From Myxococcales bacterium (GTDB lineage: Bacteria; Myxococcota_A; Polyangia; Haliangiales; Haliangiaceae), in contig JADJGV010000007.1 of assembly GCA_016707895.1 (NCBI GenBank), forward strand, positions 248,001 through 312,000: a stretch of DNA of 64,000 bases. The letters run 5' to 3'. The position numbers and the translations under genes are program-made. Below, piece by piece: positions 30,190-37,947 of this stretch. Every line of letters starts with the position of its first letter. The stretch's first letter is position 1. The notes beneath the pieces are model-generated. The model ran no database searches. It saw only the letters and a program-made list of their open reading frames with translations, and was not told the DNA's origin.

Positions 30190-32706
30190 CCGCGCCTGGG
30201 CGCCGCCTGGCGTCACCAGCAGCGCCGGCGGCACCGCGCCCAGCGCCGCGCGCACCACCGGCAGCTCGAGCACGCTCGGCTCGGCGGCGGCCGACACGCC
30301 GAGCAGCCTGGCCACGCTGCCGAGCAGCCCGCTCGACTCGCGCGGCAGCTCGAGCAGCCGCACCTTGGCGTCGTCGGCCAGCCCGGCCTGCCGCTTGGCG
30401 TAGCTCAGCGCGTCGGTCACGCCGCCGATCTCGTCGACCAGGCCGATCGGCTGGGCCTGGGCCCCGGTCCAGACGTGGCCGCGGCCGATCGCGTCGACCT
30501 CGGCGGCGGTCTTGCCGCGCCCGCGGGCCACCGCGTCGGTGAACCGGCCGTAGAAGTAGCGCAGCCGATCGAGCAGCACCGCGCGCTCCTCCTCGGTGTA
30601 CGGCCGGAACAGGCTCTCCATGTCGGCGCGCGCGCCGCGGCGGAAGCTCTCGGTGGTCACGCCGAGCTTGGCCAGCAGCCCCGACAGATCGAACTTGCCG
30701 TAGAAGATGCCGATCGAGCCGGTCAGCGTGGTGGCGTCGGCGAAGATCCGATCGCAGCCGGCGGCGAGGAAGTACCCGCCCGAGGCGGCGACGTCGCCCA
30801 TCGAGCAGACGATCGGCTTGATCCCGCGGGTCGCGAACACCTCGCGGGCCATCAGCTCGGAGGCCAGCGCGCTGCCGCCGGGCGAGTCGATGCGCAGCAC
30901 GATCGCTTTGACGTCGGGGTGGGCGCGGGCCGCCGCCAGCTGCGCCGCCAGGGTCTCGCCGCCGACCAGCTTGCGGCCGAGCAGCGGCACGGTGCGCGAG
31001 GCGCCGTCGATGATGTCGCCGTCGGCGTAGATGATCGCGACCGCCGGCCGCTGCCAGCGATCGTCCTTGAGCCGGGGCGCGGTGCCCAGCGGCGCCAGCC
31101 CGCCCAGCTCCTTGGCGATCAGCTCGACGGCGGCGTTGGGCTCGACCACCGCGTCGATCAGGCGGTGATCGTCGACGAGCTGGCCGGCGGTGTAAGGGCC
31201 GCCGTCGACCAGCTGGCGCACGACGTCGGGATCCAGCCCGCGCGCCTGCGCGATGCCGTCGACGAACGTCGCCCACATGCCGTCGTACAGCGCGTCGCGC
31301 TGGGCGGCGGCGGCCGGCGTCGGCCCGCGCTCGGTGTACTGCTCGGGCGCGCTCTTGTACTCGGCGATCTTCTCGAACTGCGGCTCGACGCCGAGCTGAT
31401 CGAACAGCCCGCGCAGGTACAGCGTGGTGCCGGCGAAGCCGATCAACCGCACGCCGCCGCCGGGGTCGAGGTAGACCTTGTCGGCCGACGACGCCAGCCA
31501 GTAGTCGCGCGCGGTCGCCGCCACCAGGTACGCGAACACCTGCTTGCCGCTGGCCCGCACCCGCGCCACCTCGCGGCGCAGCTCCTCGAGCGAGGCCCAG
31601 CCGGCGCCGACGCCGTCGATCGCGAGGATGACGCCGGCGACGTCGGGATCGCGGGCGATCGCGCGCAGCCGCAGCGCCGCGCGGACGATGGCCCGGGCCG
31701 ACTGCGCGCCCGAGAACTCCAGCCGCTCGAGCCGCGGGCCGGCGCCCAGCACCGACGGCGACGGCCGCTCCGACCAGCGCGCGATCACCGTCGCGCCGGG
31801 GGCGCGCACGCCGTCGGCGATCCGCGCGCTGCCGTAGGCGCCGGCGGTGACCGTGCCGAACGACAGCGACAGCCCGGCGGTGAACCGCAGATCGCGCGCG
31901 GCCTCGGCGCGGGTGGCGCCGGTGCCGGTGGTGACGATCCGGGTCAGCGCGCGGCTGACGCCGGCGGCCTCGAGCACCACCCCGGGCGCCAGCCGGGCCG
32001 CGACCCGCAGGCCGCCGTCGAGATCCGCGCGCCGCCCGCCGGCCGGCTCGGCGACGCCGCCGCCCAGCCCCAGCTCCAGCCGATCGGTGCCCAGCGGGCG
32101 CACCACCAACTCGGCGTCGAGGCGGCGGTGCAGCGCGCCGGCGCCGACCGCCGGGGCGTTGAGCTCGCGGCCGACCGCGCCGAACGCGAGGTGGTTGCCC
32201 CACCGGGTCGCGACGCCGAGGTCCACCGACGACACGCCCGCGATCGGCCCGTCGCCGAAGCCGCGGTGCCACGCGACGCCGACGCCCCAGCCCGGCCAGG
32301 GCGCCAGCGCCAGCGCCGCGGTGAGGCGGGCCGGCGTGCCCGGATCGGGCGCCAGCGCCGCGCGCGGCGGCAGGCCGACCTCGAGCCCGGCCGCCACCGC
32401 GAACCGCCGCACGAACCGCCCGCCCAGCGGCGCCGCCGCGTAGCCGCCGACCCCGGCGCCGGTCGACGCGGCGTCGTCGGGCGCGACCCCGGTGGCGGCG
32501 ACGACCAGGCTCTGCCCGTCGAGGAAGTACAGGCCGCCGGGGTTGACCACCGCGGCCCGCGCGTCTTGATCGCCGGCCAGCGCGGTGGGCGGCAGGTCGA
32601 TGGCGCCGGTGGGATCGTCGGCGTACGGGCCGTCGTCGGCCCGCGCCACCGCCAGCCCCAGGCCGGCGGCGACGCCGGCGATCGTCACGACGAAGCGGGT
32701 GTGCAT
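30163..32706 (-). CDS. sppA: Barrel-SppA fusion: signal peptide peptidase with outer-membrane-like N-terminal domain
   Basis: The 847-residue protein has a signal peptide (VVTIAGVAAGLGLAVARA). Residues 25-330 look like an outer-membrane barrel (VVNPGGLYFLDGQ, repeated Gly-aromatic strands, a PorV/FadL-like start). Residues about 335-800 are a full two-domain SppA (S49) protease: catalytic Lys451 in EYKSAPE and Ser642 in VAASGGYF, 191 residues apart, near the spacing of E. coli SppA. S49 enzymes degrade leftover signal peptides or process membrane proteins. The usual N-terminal membrane anchor is replaced by the barrel-like region. TAACCT lies 8 bases before ATG 32706; divergent from the cNMP-binding gene. 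Confidence 0.9.
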   Translation of the reverse strand: MHTRFVVTIAGVAAGLGLAVARADDGPYADDPTGAIDLPPTALAGDQDARAAVVNPGGLYFLDGQSLVVAATGVAPDDAASTGAGVGGYAAAPLGGRFVRRFAVAAGLEVGLPPRAALAPDPGTPARLTAALALAPWPGWGVGVAWHRGFGDGPIAGVSSVDLGVATRWGNHLAFGAVGRELNAPAVGAGALHRRLDAELVVRPLGTDRLELGLGGGVAEPAGGRRADLDGGLRVAARLAPGVVLEAAGVSRALTRIVTTGTGATRAEAARDLRFTAGLSLSFGTVTAGAYGSARIADGVRAPGATVIARWSERPSPSVLGAGPRLERLEFSGAQSARAIVRAALRLRAIARDPDVAGVILAIDGVGAGWASLEELRREVARVRASGKQVFAYLVAATARDYWLASSADKVYLDPGGGVRLIGFAGTTLYLRGLFDQLGVEPQFEKIAEYKSAPEQYTERGPTPAAAAQRDALYDGMWATFVDGIAQARGLDPDVVRQLVDGGPYTAGQLVDDHRLIDAVVEPNAAVELIAKELGGLAPLGTAPRLKDDRWQRPAVAIIYADGDIIDGASRTVPLLGRKLVGGETLAAQLAAARAHPDVKAIVLRIDSPGGSALASELMAREVFATRGIKPIVCSMGDVAASGGYFLAAGCDRIFADATTLTGSIGIFYGKFDLSGLLAKLGVTTESFRRGARADMESLFRPYTEEERAVLLDRLRYFYGRFTDAVARGRGKTAAEVDAIGRGHVWTGAQAQPIGLVDEIGGVTDALSYAKRQAGLADDAKVRLLELPRESSGLLGSVARLLGVSAAAEPSVLELPVVRAALGAVPPALLVTPGGAQARLPFDVIWE

Positions 32707-32714
32707 CGGCGCCG

Positions 32715-32720
32715 AGGTTA
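32715..32720 (-). promoter_or_regulatory. Putative -10 box (TAACCT) of the SppA fusion gene
   Basis: On the minus strand TAACCT ends 8 bases before ATG 32706. Confidence 0.4.
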
Positions 32721-32768
32721 GCGCAGGGCTGCGAATCCCGCCGCCACCCGGCGCGCGCGGTTCGAGCG

Positions 32769-32774
32769 TATAGT
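32769..32774 (+). promoter_or_regulatory. Putative -10 box (TATAGT) of the cNMP-binding gene
   Basis: TATAGT, close to the TATAAT consensus, ends exactly 6 bases before GTG 32781; no Shine-Dalgarno sequence is present. Confidence 0.6.
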
Positions 32775-32780
32775 CGGAGC

Positions 32781-33245
32781 GTGTCGACGGCGCGCCTGCT
32801 CGAGCACCATCCCCTGCTGGCGCGGGTCGGCCCCGATCACCTCAACCGGATCGCCAAGGCCGGCGAGCTCGAGACCTTCCACGCCGGCGAGGTGGTGGTC
32901 ACCGAGGGCAGCCTGGGCGACGCGCTGTACCTGGTGCTGACCGGCGAGGTCGAGGTGTCCAAGGCCGGCCACCCGCTGGCGCGCCTGACCGCCGGCAACT
33001 TCTTCGGCGAGATGGCGCTGGTCGAGCCGGCGCCGCGCTCGGCGACGGTCACCGCGGCGGCGTCGACGTTCTTGTTCCGGCTGCCGTACCTCGAGCTGCA
33101 GCAGCTGTTGCGCCACGATCCGCGGGCCGGCAGCGCGCTCCTGGTCGAGGTGGTCAAGACGCTGTCGGAGCGGCTGCGAGAGGCCAACCGGATGGTGTCG
33201 TCGGTCGGCGAGCTGGCCGACTGGCTGGCCGGCTCGCTGGTGTGA
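32781..33245 (+). CDS. Cyclic nucleotide-binding domain protein (no DNA-binding domain)
   Basis: The 154-residue protein is a single cNMP-binding beta-roll (about 5-125) with the phosphate-binding cassette FFGEMALVEPAPRSATV. It lacks the helix-turn-helix of CRP-like factors; the C-terminal 30 residues are helical (SERLREANRMVSSVGELADWL). It may sense cAMP or c-di-GMP and act through a partner. GTG 32781 is supported by the TATAGT box 6 bases upstream. It is divergent from the SppA fusion and followed by the methyltransferase gene with its own box. Confidence 0.88.
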   Translation: MSTARLLEHHPLLARVGPDHLNRIAKAGELETFHAGEVVVTEGSLGDALYLVLTGEVEVSKAGHPLARLTAGNFFGEMALVEPAPRSATVTAAASTFLFRLPYLELQQLLRHDPRAGSALLVEVVKTLSERLREANRMVSSVGELADWLAGSLV

Positions 33246-33262
33246 GCGGCGCCGAGTTGCGG

Positions 33263-33268
33263 TAGGGT
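33263..33268 (+). promoter_or_regulatory. Putative -10 box (TAGGGT)
   Basis: TAGGGT ends 6 bases before GTG 33275. Confidence 0.45.
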
Positions 33269-33274
33269 CGGCGC

Positions 33275-33991
33275 GTGAAGCGACTCGCGATCGTCGGCGC
33301 GCTGCTGGGTCCCGCCTGCGGCGGCGGCGCGACCAAGCCCCCCGCGGCGCCGGCGCCGGCCGGCCACGCCGCGCACGCCGGCCACCACGGCCACCACGCC
33401 GGCCACGCGGCGCACGACTTCGCCGACGCCGCCCACTGGGCGACGGTGTTCGACGATCCCGCGCGCGACGCGTGGCAGAAGCCTGACGAGGTGGTCGCGC
33501 TGCTGGCGCCGGGTCCCGGCCAGATCGTCGCCGACATCGGCGCCGGCACCGGCTACTTCGAGCCCTACCTGACCCGCGCGGTCGGCGGCGCCGGCAAGAT
33601 CCTCGCGCTCGACAGCGAGCCGGCGATGGTCGCGTACATCGCGCAGCGCGCCACCGCCGAGCTGTGGAGCAACGTCGTCGCGCAGGTGATCGCGGCCGAC
33701 GATCCCGGGCTCCCCACCGCCGGCGTCGATCGCGTGCTGATCGTCGACACCTGGCACCACCTGCCGGATCGCCCGCGCTACGCGGCCAAGCTCGCCCTCG
33801 CGCTGCGCCCGGGCGGCACGCTGGCGGTGGTCGACTTCACCCGCGACGCGCCGATGGGCCCGCCGGCCGTGGCGCGCCTGGACGCCGCCACCGTCGCGGC
33901 CGAGCTGACCGCGGCCGGGCTGGTGGCGCGGATCGCCGACGAGTCGCTGCCGCACCAGTACGTCGTGCTGGCGACCAAGCCCACCCGATGA
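33275..33991 (+). CDS. Exported SAM-dependent methyltransferase-like lipoprotein with His-rich linker
   Basis: The 238-residue protein starts with what looks like a lipoprotein signal (RLAIVGALLGPACGGG, Cys at 15) followed by a linker with more than ten His (GHAAHAGHHGHHAGHAAH). The domain (about 60-238) is a class I methyltransferase fold with motif I VADIGAGTGYFEPYL, an acidic residue after strand 2 (LALDSEP) and VDTWHHLPDRP. Related exported predicted methyltransferases (COG4798-like) are known, yet SAM is a cytoplasmic cofactor, so activity outside the membrane is puzzling. The His tract may bind metal. The stop overlaps the start of the antiporter gene (ATGA). Confidence 0.82.
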   Translation: MKRLAIVGALLGPACGGGATKPPAAPAPAGHAAHAGHHGHHAGHAAHDFADAAHWATVFDDPARDAWQKPDEVVALLAPGPGQIVADIGAGTGYFEPYLTRAVGGAGKILALDSEPAMVAYIAQRATAELWSNVVAQVIAADDPGLPTAGVDRVLIVDTWHHLPDRPRYAAKLALALRPGGTLAVVDFTRDAPMGPPAVARLDAATVAAELTAAGLVARIADESLPHQYVVLATKPTR

Positions 33992-35277
33992 GGCGCGCGG
34001 CGCTGGCGGTGGTCGCGGTGGCACTGCTCGGCGGCGCCGATGGCGGCGTCGACCCGCGGCTCTTGCTGGTGCTGGGCGGCCTCCTGATCGCGGCCAAGCT
34101 CGGCGGCGAGGCGGTCACGCGGCTCGGCATGCCGGCGGTGCTCGGCGAGCTCGCCGCCGGCATCCTGGCCGGCAACCTCGGCCTCTTCGGCTGGCACGGC
34201 CTCGAGTTCGCGATCACCGACGCCCAGCTGGCGTTCCTCGGCGAGCTCGGCGTCATCCTGCTCCTGTTCCAGGTCGGGCTCGAGTCGAACCTGGGGCAGA
34301 TGGCCAAGGTCGGCGCCGCGGCGTTCGCGGTGGCGTGCGTCGGCGTCGCGCTGCCGATGGCGCTGGGCTATGGCCTCCACGCCGCGCTGGTGCCCGAGCG
34401 CACCTGGCACACCCACCTGTTCATCGGCGCCGTCTTGACCGCGACCTCGGTCGGCATCACCGCGCGGGTGTTCAAGGACCTCGGCCGGATCGACTCGCCG
34501 ACCGGGCGGGTCGTGCTGGGCGCCGCGGTGATCGACGACGTGCTCGGGCTGATCGTGCTGGCGGTGGTGTCGGGCGTCGTCACCAGCGCCGAGCGCGGCG
34601 GCGCCCTCGACGCGCTGGCGATCCTGGCGATCGTCGGCAAGGCCACCGGCTTCCTGGCGATCGCGATCGTCGCCGGCCCGCCGGTGTCGCGCCGGCTGTA
34701 CCGCGCGGCCAGCGCGCTCGAGGTGCGCGGGGTGCTGCTGGCGGTGTCGCTCGGGTTCTGCTTCGCGGTCGCCTACGGGGCCCACGCGGTCGGGCTGGCG
34801 CCGATCGTCGGCGCGTTCGCCGCCGGGCTGATCCTCGACGAGGTGGTCTTCCACGATCACCTGGCCAAGGGCGATCGCCCGCTCGAGGTGCAGCTCGAGC
34901 CGGTCGGACAGCTGCTGACGCCGGTGTTCTTCGTGCTCACCGGCGCCCGGGTCGACCTGGCGGCGTTCGCCGATCGCGACGCGCTGGCGCTGGCCGCGGC
35001 GCTGACCGTGGCGGCGATCGTCGGCAAGCAGGCCTGCGCGCTGGTGGCGTTCGGCGACGGCGTCCACCGGCGCTCGGTCGGCCTGGGCATGATCCCGCGC
35101 GGCGAGGTCGGCCTGATCTTCGCCGCCACCGGCGCCCACCTGATGCTGGGTGGCCAGCCGGTGATCGGGCCGACGACCTACGCCGCGATCGTGCTGGTCG
35201 TGATGATCACGACGCTGATCACGCCGCCGCTCCTGGCGTGGTCGCTCAAGGCCGCGCCGTCCGGAGGCGCGGCGTGA
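33988..35277 (+). CDS. CPA2-type cation:proton antiporter (Kef/NapA-like)
   Basis: The 429-residue integral membrane protein shows 12-13 hydrophobic helices and the CPA2 landmarks: GELAAGILAGNLGLFG, LLLFQVGLESNL, TATSVGITARVFKDLG and the ion-binding Asp pair VIDDVLGLIVLA, plus PIVGAFAAGLIL and PRGEVGLIFAATG. There is no TrkA-N/RCK domain, so it is a short form. It exchanges Na+ or K+ for protons at the inner membrane. The start codon overlaps the methyltransferase stop, and its stop overlaps the redoxin start (GTGA), forming a coupled three-gene set. Confidence 0.93.
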   Translation: MRRAALAVVAVALLGGADGGVDPRLLLVLGGLLIAAKLGGEAVTRLGMPAVLGELAAGILAGNLGLFGWHGLEFAITDAQLAFLGELGVILLLFQVGLESNLGQMAKVGAAAFAVACVGVALPMALGYGLHAALVPERTWHTHLFIGAVLTATSVGITARVFKDLGRIDSPTGRVVLGAAVIDDVLGLIVLAVVSGVVTSAERGGALDALAILAIVGKATGFLAIAIVAGPPVSRRLYRAASALEVRGVLLAVSLGFCFAVAYGAHAVGLAPIVGAFAAGLILDEVVFHDHLAKGDRPLEVQLEPVGQLLTPVFFVLTGARVDLAAFADRDALALAAALTVAAIVGKQACALVAFGDGVHRRSVGLGMIPRGEVGLIFAATGAHLMLGGQPVIGPTTYAAIVLVVMITTLITPPLLAWSLKAAPSGGAA

Positions 35278-35762
35278 GCCGGCGCGCGGCCCTGGCGATC
35301 GTCGCCGCGATCGCGATCGGCTGCGGCGGCCGCGCGCCCGCGCCGTCCGCGCCGGGCCCGGTGCTCGACGCCGCGTGGCCCGCGCTCGACGGCGGCGAGG
35401 TGCGGCTCGCCGAGCTGCGCGGCCAGATCGTCGTGCTGCACCTGTTCACGACCTGGTCGGCCGCCGCCGATCTCGAGAACGACGCGCTGGCCGCGGCCGA
35501 CGCGCGCCCCGACGTCACGGTGATCGGGCTGGCGCTCGATCCCGACGGCTACACCGTCGTCGCGCCGTGGCGCCGCGGCGCCGACGTCCACTTCTTGATC
35601 GCGCTGGCCGACGACGCGACCCGCGCCGGCGCCGGCCCGCTGGGCCGGATCGCGCAGATCCCGACCACGATCGTGCTCGACCGGTCCGGCCGCGTCACGG
35701 CGCGCGCCGAGCGCCAGCTCGCGCCCGCCGAGCTCGACGCCGCGATCGCGCGCGCGCGCTAG
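35274..35762 (+). CDS. Thioredoxin-fold lipoprotein lacking the catalytic cysteines
   Basis: The 162-residue protein has a lipoprotein signal (ALAIVAAIAIGCGG, Cys near 17) and a TlpA-like thioredoxin fold (about 35-155): GEVRLAELRGQIVVLHLFTTW, VIGLALD and the cis-Pro loop IPTTIVLDRSGRV. At the place of the CxxC motif it reads TTWSAAADLE, so no redox cysteine remains. It may bind a partner or be a degenerate paralogue of the gene at 18980. The start overlaps the antiporter stop. After the stop, TAGCCGAGCG...GAGGCTATC resembles the sequence at the stop at 24221. Confidence 0.85.
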   Translation: MSRRAALAIVAAIAIGCGGRAPAPSAPGPVLDAAWPALDGGEVRLAELRGQIVVLHLFTTWSAAADLENDALAAADARPDVTVIGLALDPDGYTVVAPWRRGADVHFLIALADDATRAGAGPLGRIAQIPTTIVLDRSGRVTARAERQLAPAELDAAIARAR

Positions 35763-35819
35763 CCGAGCGCCAGCGAGGCTATCTCGGGGTCTACGCCGTA
35801 CGAGCCTCCAGGCGCGTGT

Positions 35820-35825
35820 TAGTGT
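35820..35825 (+). promoter_or_regulatory. Putative -10 box (TAGTGT)
   Basis: TAGTGT ends 8 bases before ATG 35834. Confidence 0.4.
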
Positions 35826-35833
35826 CGCCGCCG

Positions 35834-36751
35834 ATGCGCATCGGCGTCCTGGTGTCCGCGGCCGTGCTGGCCGCCAGCGCGGCCCCTGCCCTCGCCGGCA
35901 TCCCGGTAGCCGGGGTGTCGGTCGACGGCGCGCCTTCGCCGGAGGCCGCCGCCGCGCTGACCGACAGCGTCGTCACCGCGGCGGGTGGCGACGCCAAGCG
36001 CGCCCCGGGCACGTGCGCGACGCCGCAGTGCGCCGCCACGGTGCTGACCGGCCTGGGCGCGCCGCGCGGCCTGGTGGTCACGATCGCGGTGTCCGGCGAG
36101 TTCCACGATCGCTTCGCGGTGGCCGCGACGGTGGTCGACGATCAGGGCCGCGCGCTGCGCCGCCGCCGCGAGGACTGCGCGACCTGCACGATGGCCGAGG
36201 CCGCGGCCAAGGCGGGCGCGGTAGTGACCGCCACCCTCGACGCCGCCGACGACGATCCGGTCGCGGTCGCGATCACCACCACGCCGGTGGCCGCGGCGGT
36301 CGCGATCGACGGCGGCGCGCCGGTGCCGACCCCGTGGTCGGGGACGCTGACCGCCGGCGCGCACACGCTCGTCGCCGGCACCACCACCCAGGCGGTGTTC
36401 GTCGAGGCCAGCGCCGAGACCGTCGCGCTCGAGGTGACCGTCGCGGTGAAGGCGCGCCCGCGCTCGCTCCTGCGCTACGCGCCCTACGCGCTGGCCGGCG
36501 GCGGCGCGATCGCGATCGCCGGCGGCGTGTACCTGATCGCCGTCGACGGCGACCCGACCTGCGCCCACCCGACCTGCCCCGAGGTGCGCGACACCGGCAC
36601 CGGCGGCTGGCTGCTCACCGGCGTCGGCGTGGTCGCGCTCGGCGCCGCCGGCTACCTGTACTGGCGCGACCGCCACGCCGATCGCCCGATGCTCGCGGTC
36701 GTGCCGACCCTCGACGGCGGCGCCGCGGCGCTGGCCGTCGGCCGCTTCTGA
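35834..36751 (+). CDS. PEGA-like envelope protein with two C-terminal membrane helices
   Basis: The 305-residue protein has a signal peptide (RIGVLVSAAVLAASAAPALA), an alpha/beta region (about 25-135) with three Cys-containing turns (GTCATPQC, EDCATCTM), a PEGA-like beta domain (about 145-210; AITTTPVAAAVAIDGG...GAHTLVAG) and two hydrophobic helices (about 220-240 and 255-275) around a loop with CAHPTC. It ends in LAVGRF, like the protein at 9512 (VVVGRF), and both genes end in a repeat-borne TGA. The two are probably paralogues in their C-terminal halves. Role unknown. Confidence 0.8.
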   Translation: MRIGVLVSAAVLAASAAPALAGIPVAGVSVDGAPSPEAAAALTDSVVTAAGGDAKRAPGTCATPQCAATVLTGLGAPRGLVVTIAVSGEFHDRFAVAATVVDDQGRALRRRREDCATCTMAEAAAKAGAVVTATLDAADDDPVAVAITTTPVAAAVAIDGGAPVPTPWSGTLTAGAHTLVAGTTTQAVFVEASAETVALEVTVAVKARPRSLLRYAPYALAGGGAIAIAGGVYLIAVDGDPTCAHPTCPEVRDTGTGGWLLTGVGVVALGAAGYLYWRDRHADRPMLAVVPTLDGGAAALAVGRF

Positions 36752-36865
36752 GTTTCAGGGGGCTCGTCGCCGAGCCCCCCTCGATCCCGGCGACGCCGGG
36801 ATCGAGCCTCCCCCCACGACGCGAGACTCCCGGCGCGTCGACCTCGAGCGAGAGACTCACAGGCG
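36749..36865 (+). repeat. Double-hairpin dispersed repeat, unit 3 (variant stems)
   Basis: The unit starts TGAGTTTCAGG, whose TGA ends the gene at 36751. Hairpin 1 is GGGGGCTCG (36758-36766) / CGAGCCCCC (36771-36779) with loop TCGC. Hairpin 2 is 36780-36806 with a 12-bp stem (CTCGATCCCGGC / GCCGGGATCGAG) of different sequence from units 1, 2 and 5. The tail has ACGCGAGACTCCCGGCGCG. Confidence 0.88.
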
Positions 36866-36900
36866 CTGAGTTTCAGGGGGCTCGTCGCCGAGCCGCCGGG
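36866..36900 (+). repeat. Partial double-hairpin repeat, unit 4
   Basis: CTGAGTTTCAGGGGGCTCG restarts the unit directly after unit 3. Hairpin 1 keeps a 6-bp core (GGCTCG/CGAGCC), then the copy breaks off at the 3' end of the DUF192 gene. Confidence 0.8.
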
Positions 36901-36908
36901 CCATCTCG

Positions 36909-37436
36909 CTACTGCGCCGCGGCCTCGACGCCCTCGAAGGCGACCGTGGTGCCGGCGGCGACGCCGTGGGCCTTGGCCCAGCCGGCGTTGACCTCGAGCA
37001 CGTACAGCGACGGCCGGCCGACGCCGCGCGAGGTGTCGTCGAGCGGCTGCATGTTCTCGAGGACGCCGGCGACCTTCAGGTCCTTGGTGATGAACATGAT
37101 GTCGAGGGCGATCAGCGTGTTGTGCATCCAGAAGTGGTGATCGTCCTCGTCGCCCATCAAGAACAGCATCCCCGCGTCGGGCGCCAGGAACTTGCGGTAC
37201 ATCAGGCCCTTCTGGACGCGGCCGCGGGACTTCACCACCTCGGCGTGGACCACCGCCGGGCCGCTGGCGCCGGTCAGCGTGATGGTCGCGGTCGGCACGG
37301 TCGCGGCGGGCACCGGCGCCGAGGATGACCCAGGCGACGCCCCCGTTCCATGGGCCGGGCCAGGGGCGTCGGACGAGTGGGCCGGCGCCCGCGAGCACGC
37401 GGCCGCGATCAGCATCAGCGGCAGGACACGGAGCAT
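36909..37436 (-). CDS. DUF192 lipoprotein
   Basis: The 175-residue protein has a lipoprotein signal (RVLPLMLIAAACSRA, Cys near 14), a low-complexity linker (about 18-50) and a complete DUF192 domain (about 55-170) with RGRVQKGLMYR, GMLFLMGDEDDHHFWMHNT and LEVNAGWAKAHGV. DUF192 proteins are small exported beta-barrel-like folds of unclear role. TAGCTT lies 7 bases before ATG 37436. The gene end abuts a truncated dispersed repeat. Confidence 0.92.
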   Translation of the reverse strand: MLRVLPLMLIAAACSRAPAHSSDAPGPAHGTGASPGSSSAPVPAATVPTATITLTGASGPAVVHAEVVKSRGRVQKGLMYRKFLAPDAGMLFLMGDEDDHHFWMHNTLIALDIMFITKDLKVAGVLENMQPLDDTSRGVGRPSLYVLEVNAGWAKAHGVAAGTTVAFEGVEAAAQ

Positions 37437-37443
37437 CGCGCGG

Positions 37444-37449
37444 AAGCTA
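37444..37449 (-). promoter_or_regulatory. Putative -10 box (TAGCTT) of the DUF192 gene
   Basis: TAGCTT on the minus strand ends 7 bases before ATG 37436 and overlaps nothing else; the upstream gene ends at 37459. Confidence 0.4.
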
Positions 37450-37458
37450 CCACGGCGG

Positions 37459-37818
37459 TCAGGGCGCGACCCGCGCCACCACCTCGCCGCCCAGGATCAG
37501 CTCGATCCTCTCGACGCACGCCGCGGCCGGGGCCTCGAGGCTGGGCTCGATGGCGATCACCAGGTCGCCGCCGGCGGCCGGGGTGGTGCGCACGGTCGAC
37601 GGCCCGCCCGCGCGCGCGGCGAACGAGGTCCAGCGACCACCGCCCGCCACCGACACCACCACCGCGGCGCCCGGCGCGCCCGGCGTGGTGACCACGCGCA
37701 CCGCGTCGTAGCCACCCGGCGCCTGCACCGTCACGTGCGCGGCCTGGTCGCAGGTCGGCGCTGCGGTCGGCGTCGCCAGGGCGATCCACGGCAGGACGAA
37801 CAACGAAAGCGCGCTCAC
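37459..37818 (-). CDS. Small secreted protein of unknown function
   Basis: The 119-residue product has a signal peptide (SALSLFVLPWIALATPTAA) and a short beta-rich domain with two Cys (CDQAA and CVERI) that may form a disulfide. No family recognised. GTG 37818 gives a proper signal peptide; the long upstream frame has no fitting alternative. It is followed, 22 bp on, by the DUF192 gene on the same strand. Confidence 0.6.
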   Translation of the reverse strand: MSALSLFVLPWIALATPTAAPTCDQAAHVTVQAPGGYDAVRVVTTPGAPGAAVVVSVAGGGRWTSFAARAGGPSTVRTTPAAGGDLVIAIEPSLEAPAAACVERIELILGGEVVARVAP

Positions 37819-37861
37819 GCTCTGAACATGAGCAAGGCGCGCGCCAGCGTCGATCGACCAC

Positions 37862-37928
37862 GATCCGCGCGGATCCACGCGCTGGCGATGGCTAGTCGAG
37901 CGGCCATGGCAGCCACTGGGGTCAGTGG
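37862..37928 (+). promoter_or_regulatory. Two inverted repeats upstream of hemD
   Basis: GATCCGCGCGGATC (37862-37875) is a perfect 14-base palindrome, and CCACTG-GGGT-CAGTGG (37913-37928) is a 6-bp stem directly upstream of the -10 box at 37935. Either could be an operator; chance palindromes are frequent at this GC content. Confidence 0.25.
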
Positions 37929-37934
37929 TCCTGG

Positions 37935-37940
37935 TACGGT
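37935..37940 (+). promoter_or_regulatory. Putative -10 box (TACGGT) of hemD-hemB
   Basis: TACGGT ends 7 bases before GTG 37948. Confidence 0.45.
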
Positions 37941-37947
37941 CGTCCCC

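Noticed and set aside
37829..37947. ATG 37829 as the start of hemD
   Set aside because: The extra 40 residues are Arg/Ala/Met-rich and unlike the family; a -10-like TACGGT just before GTG 37948 and the conserved TRNPDEL start favour the shorter protein.
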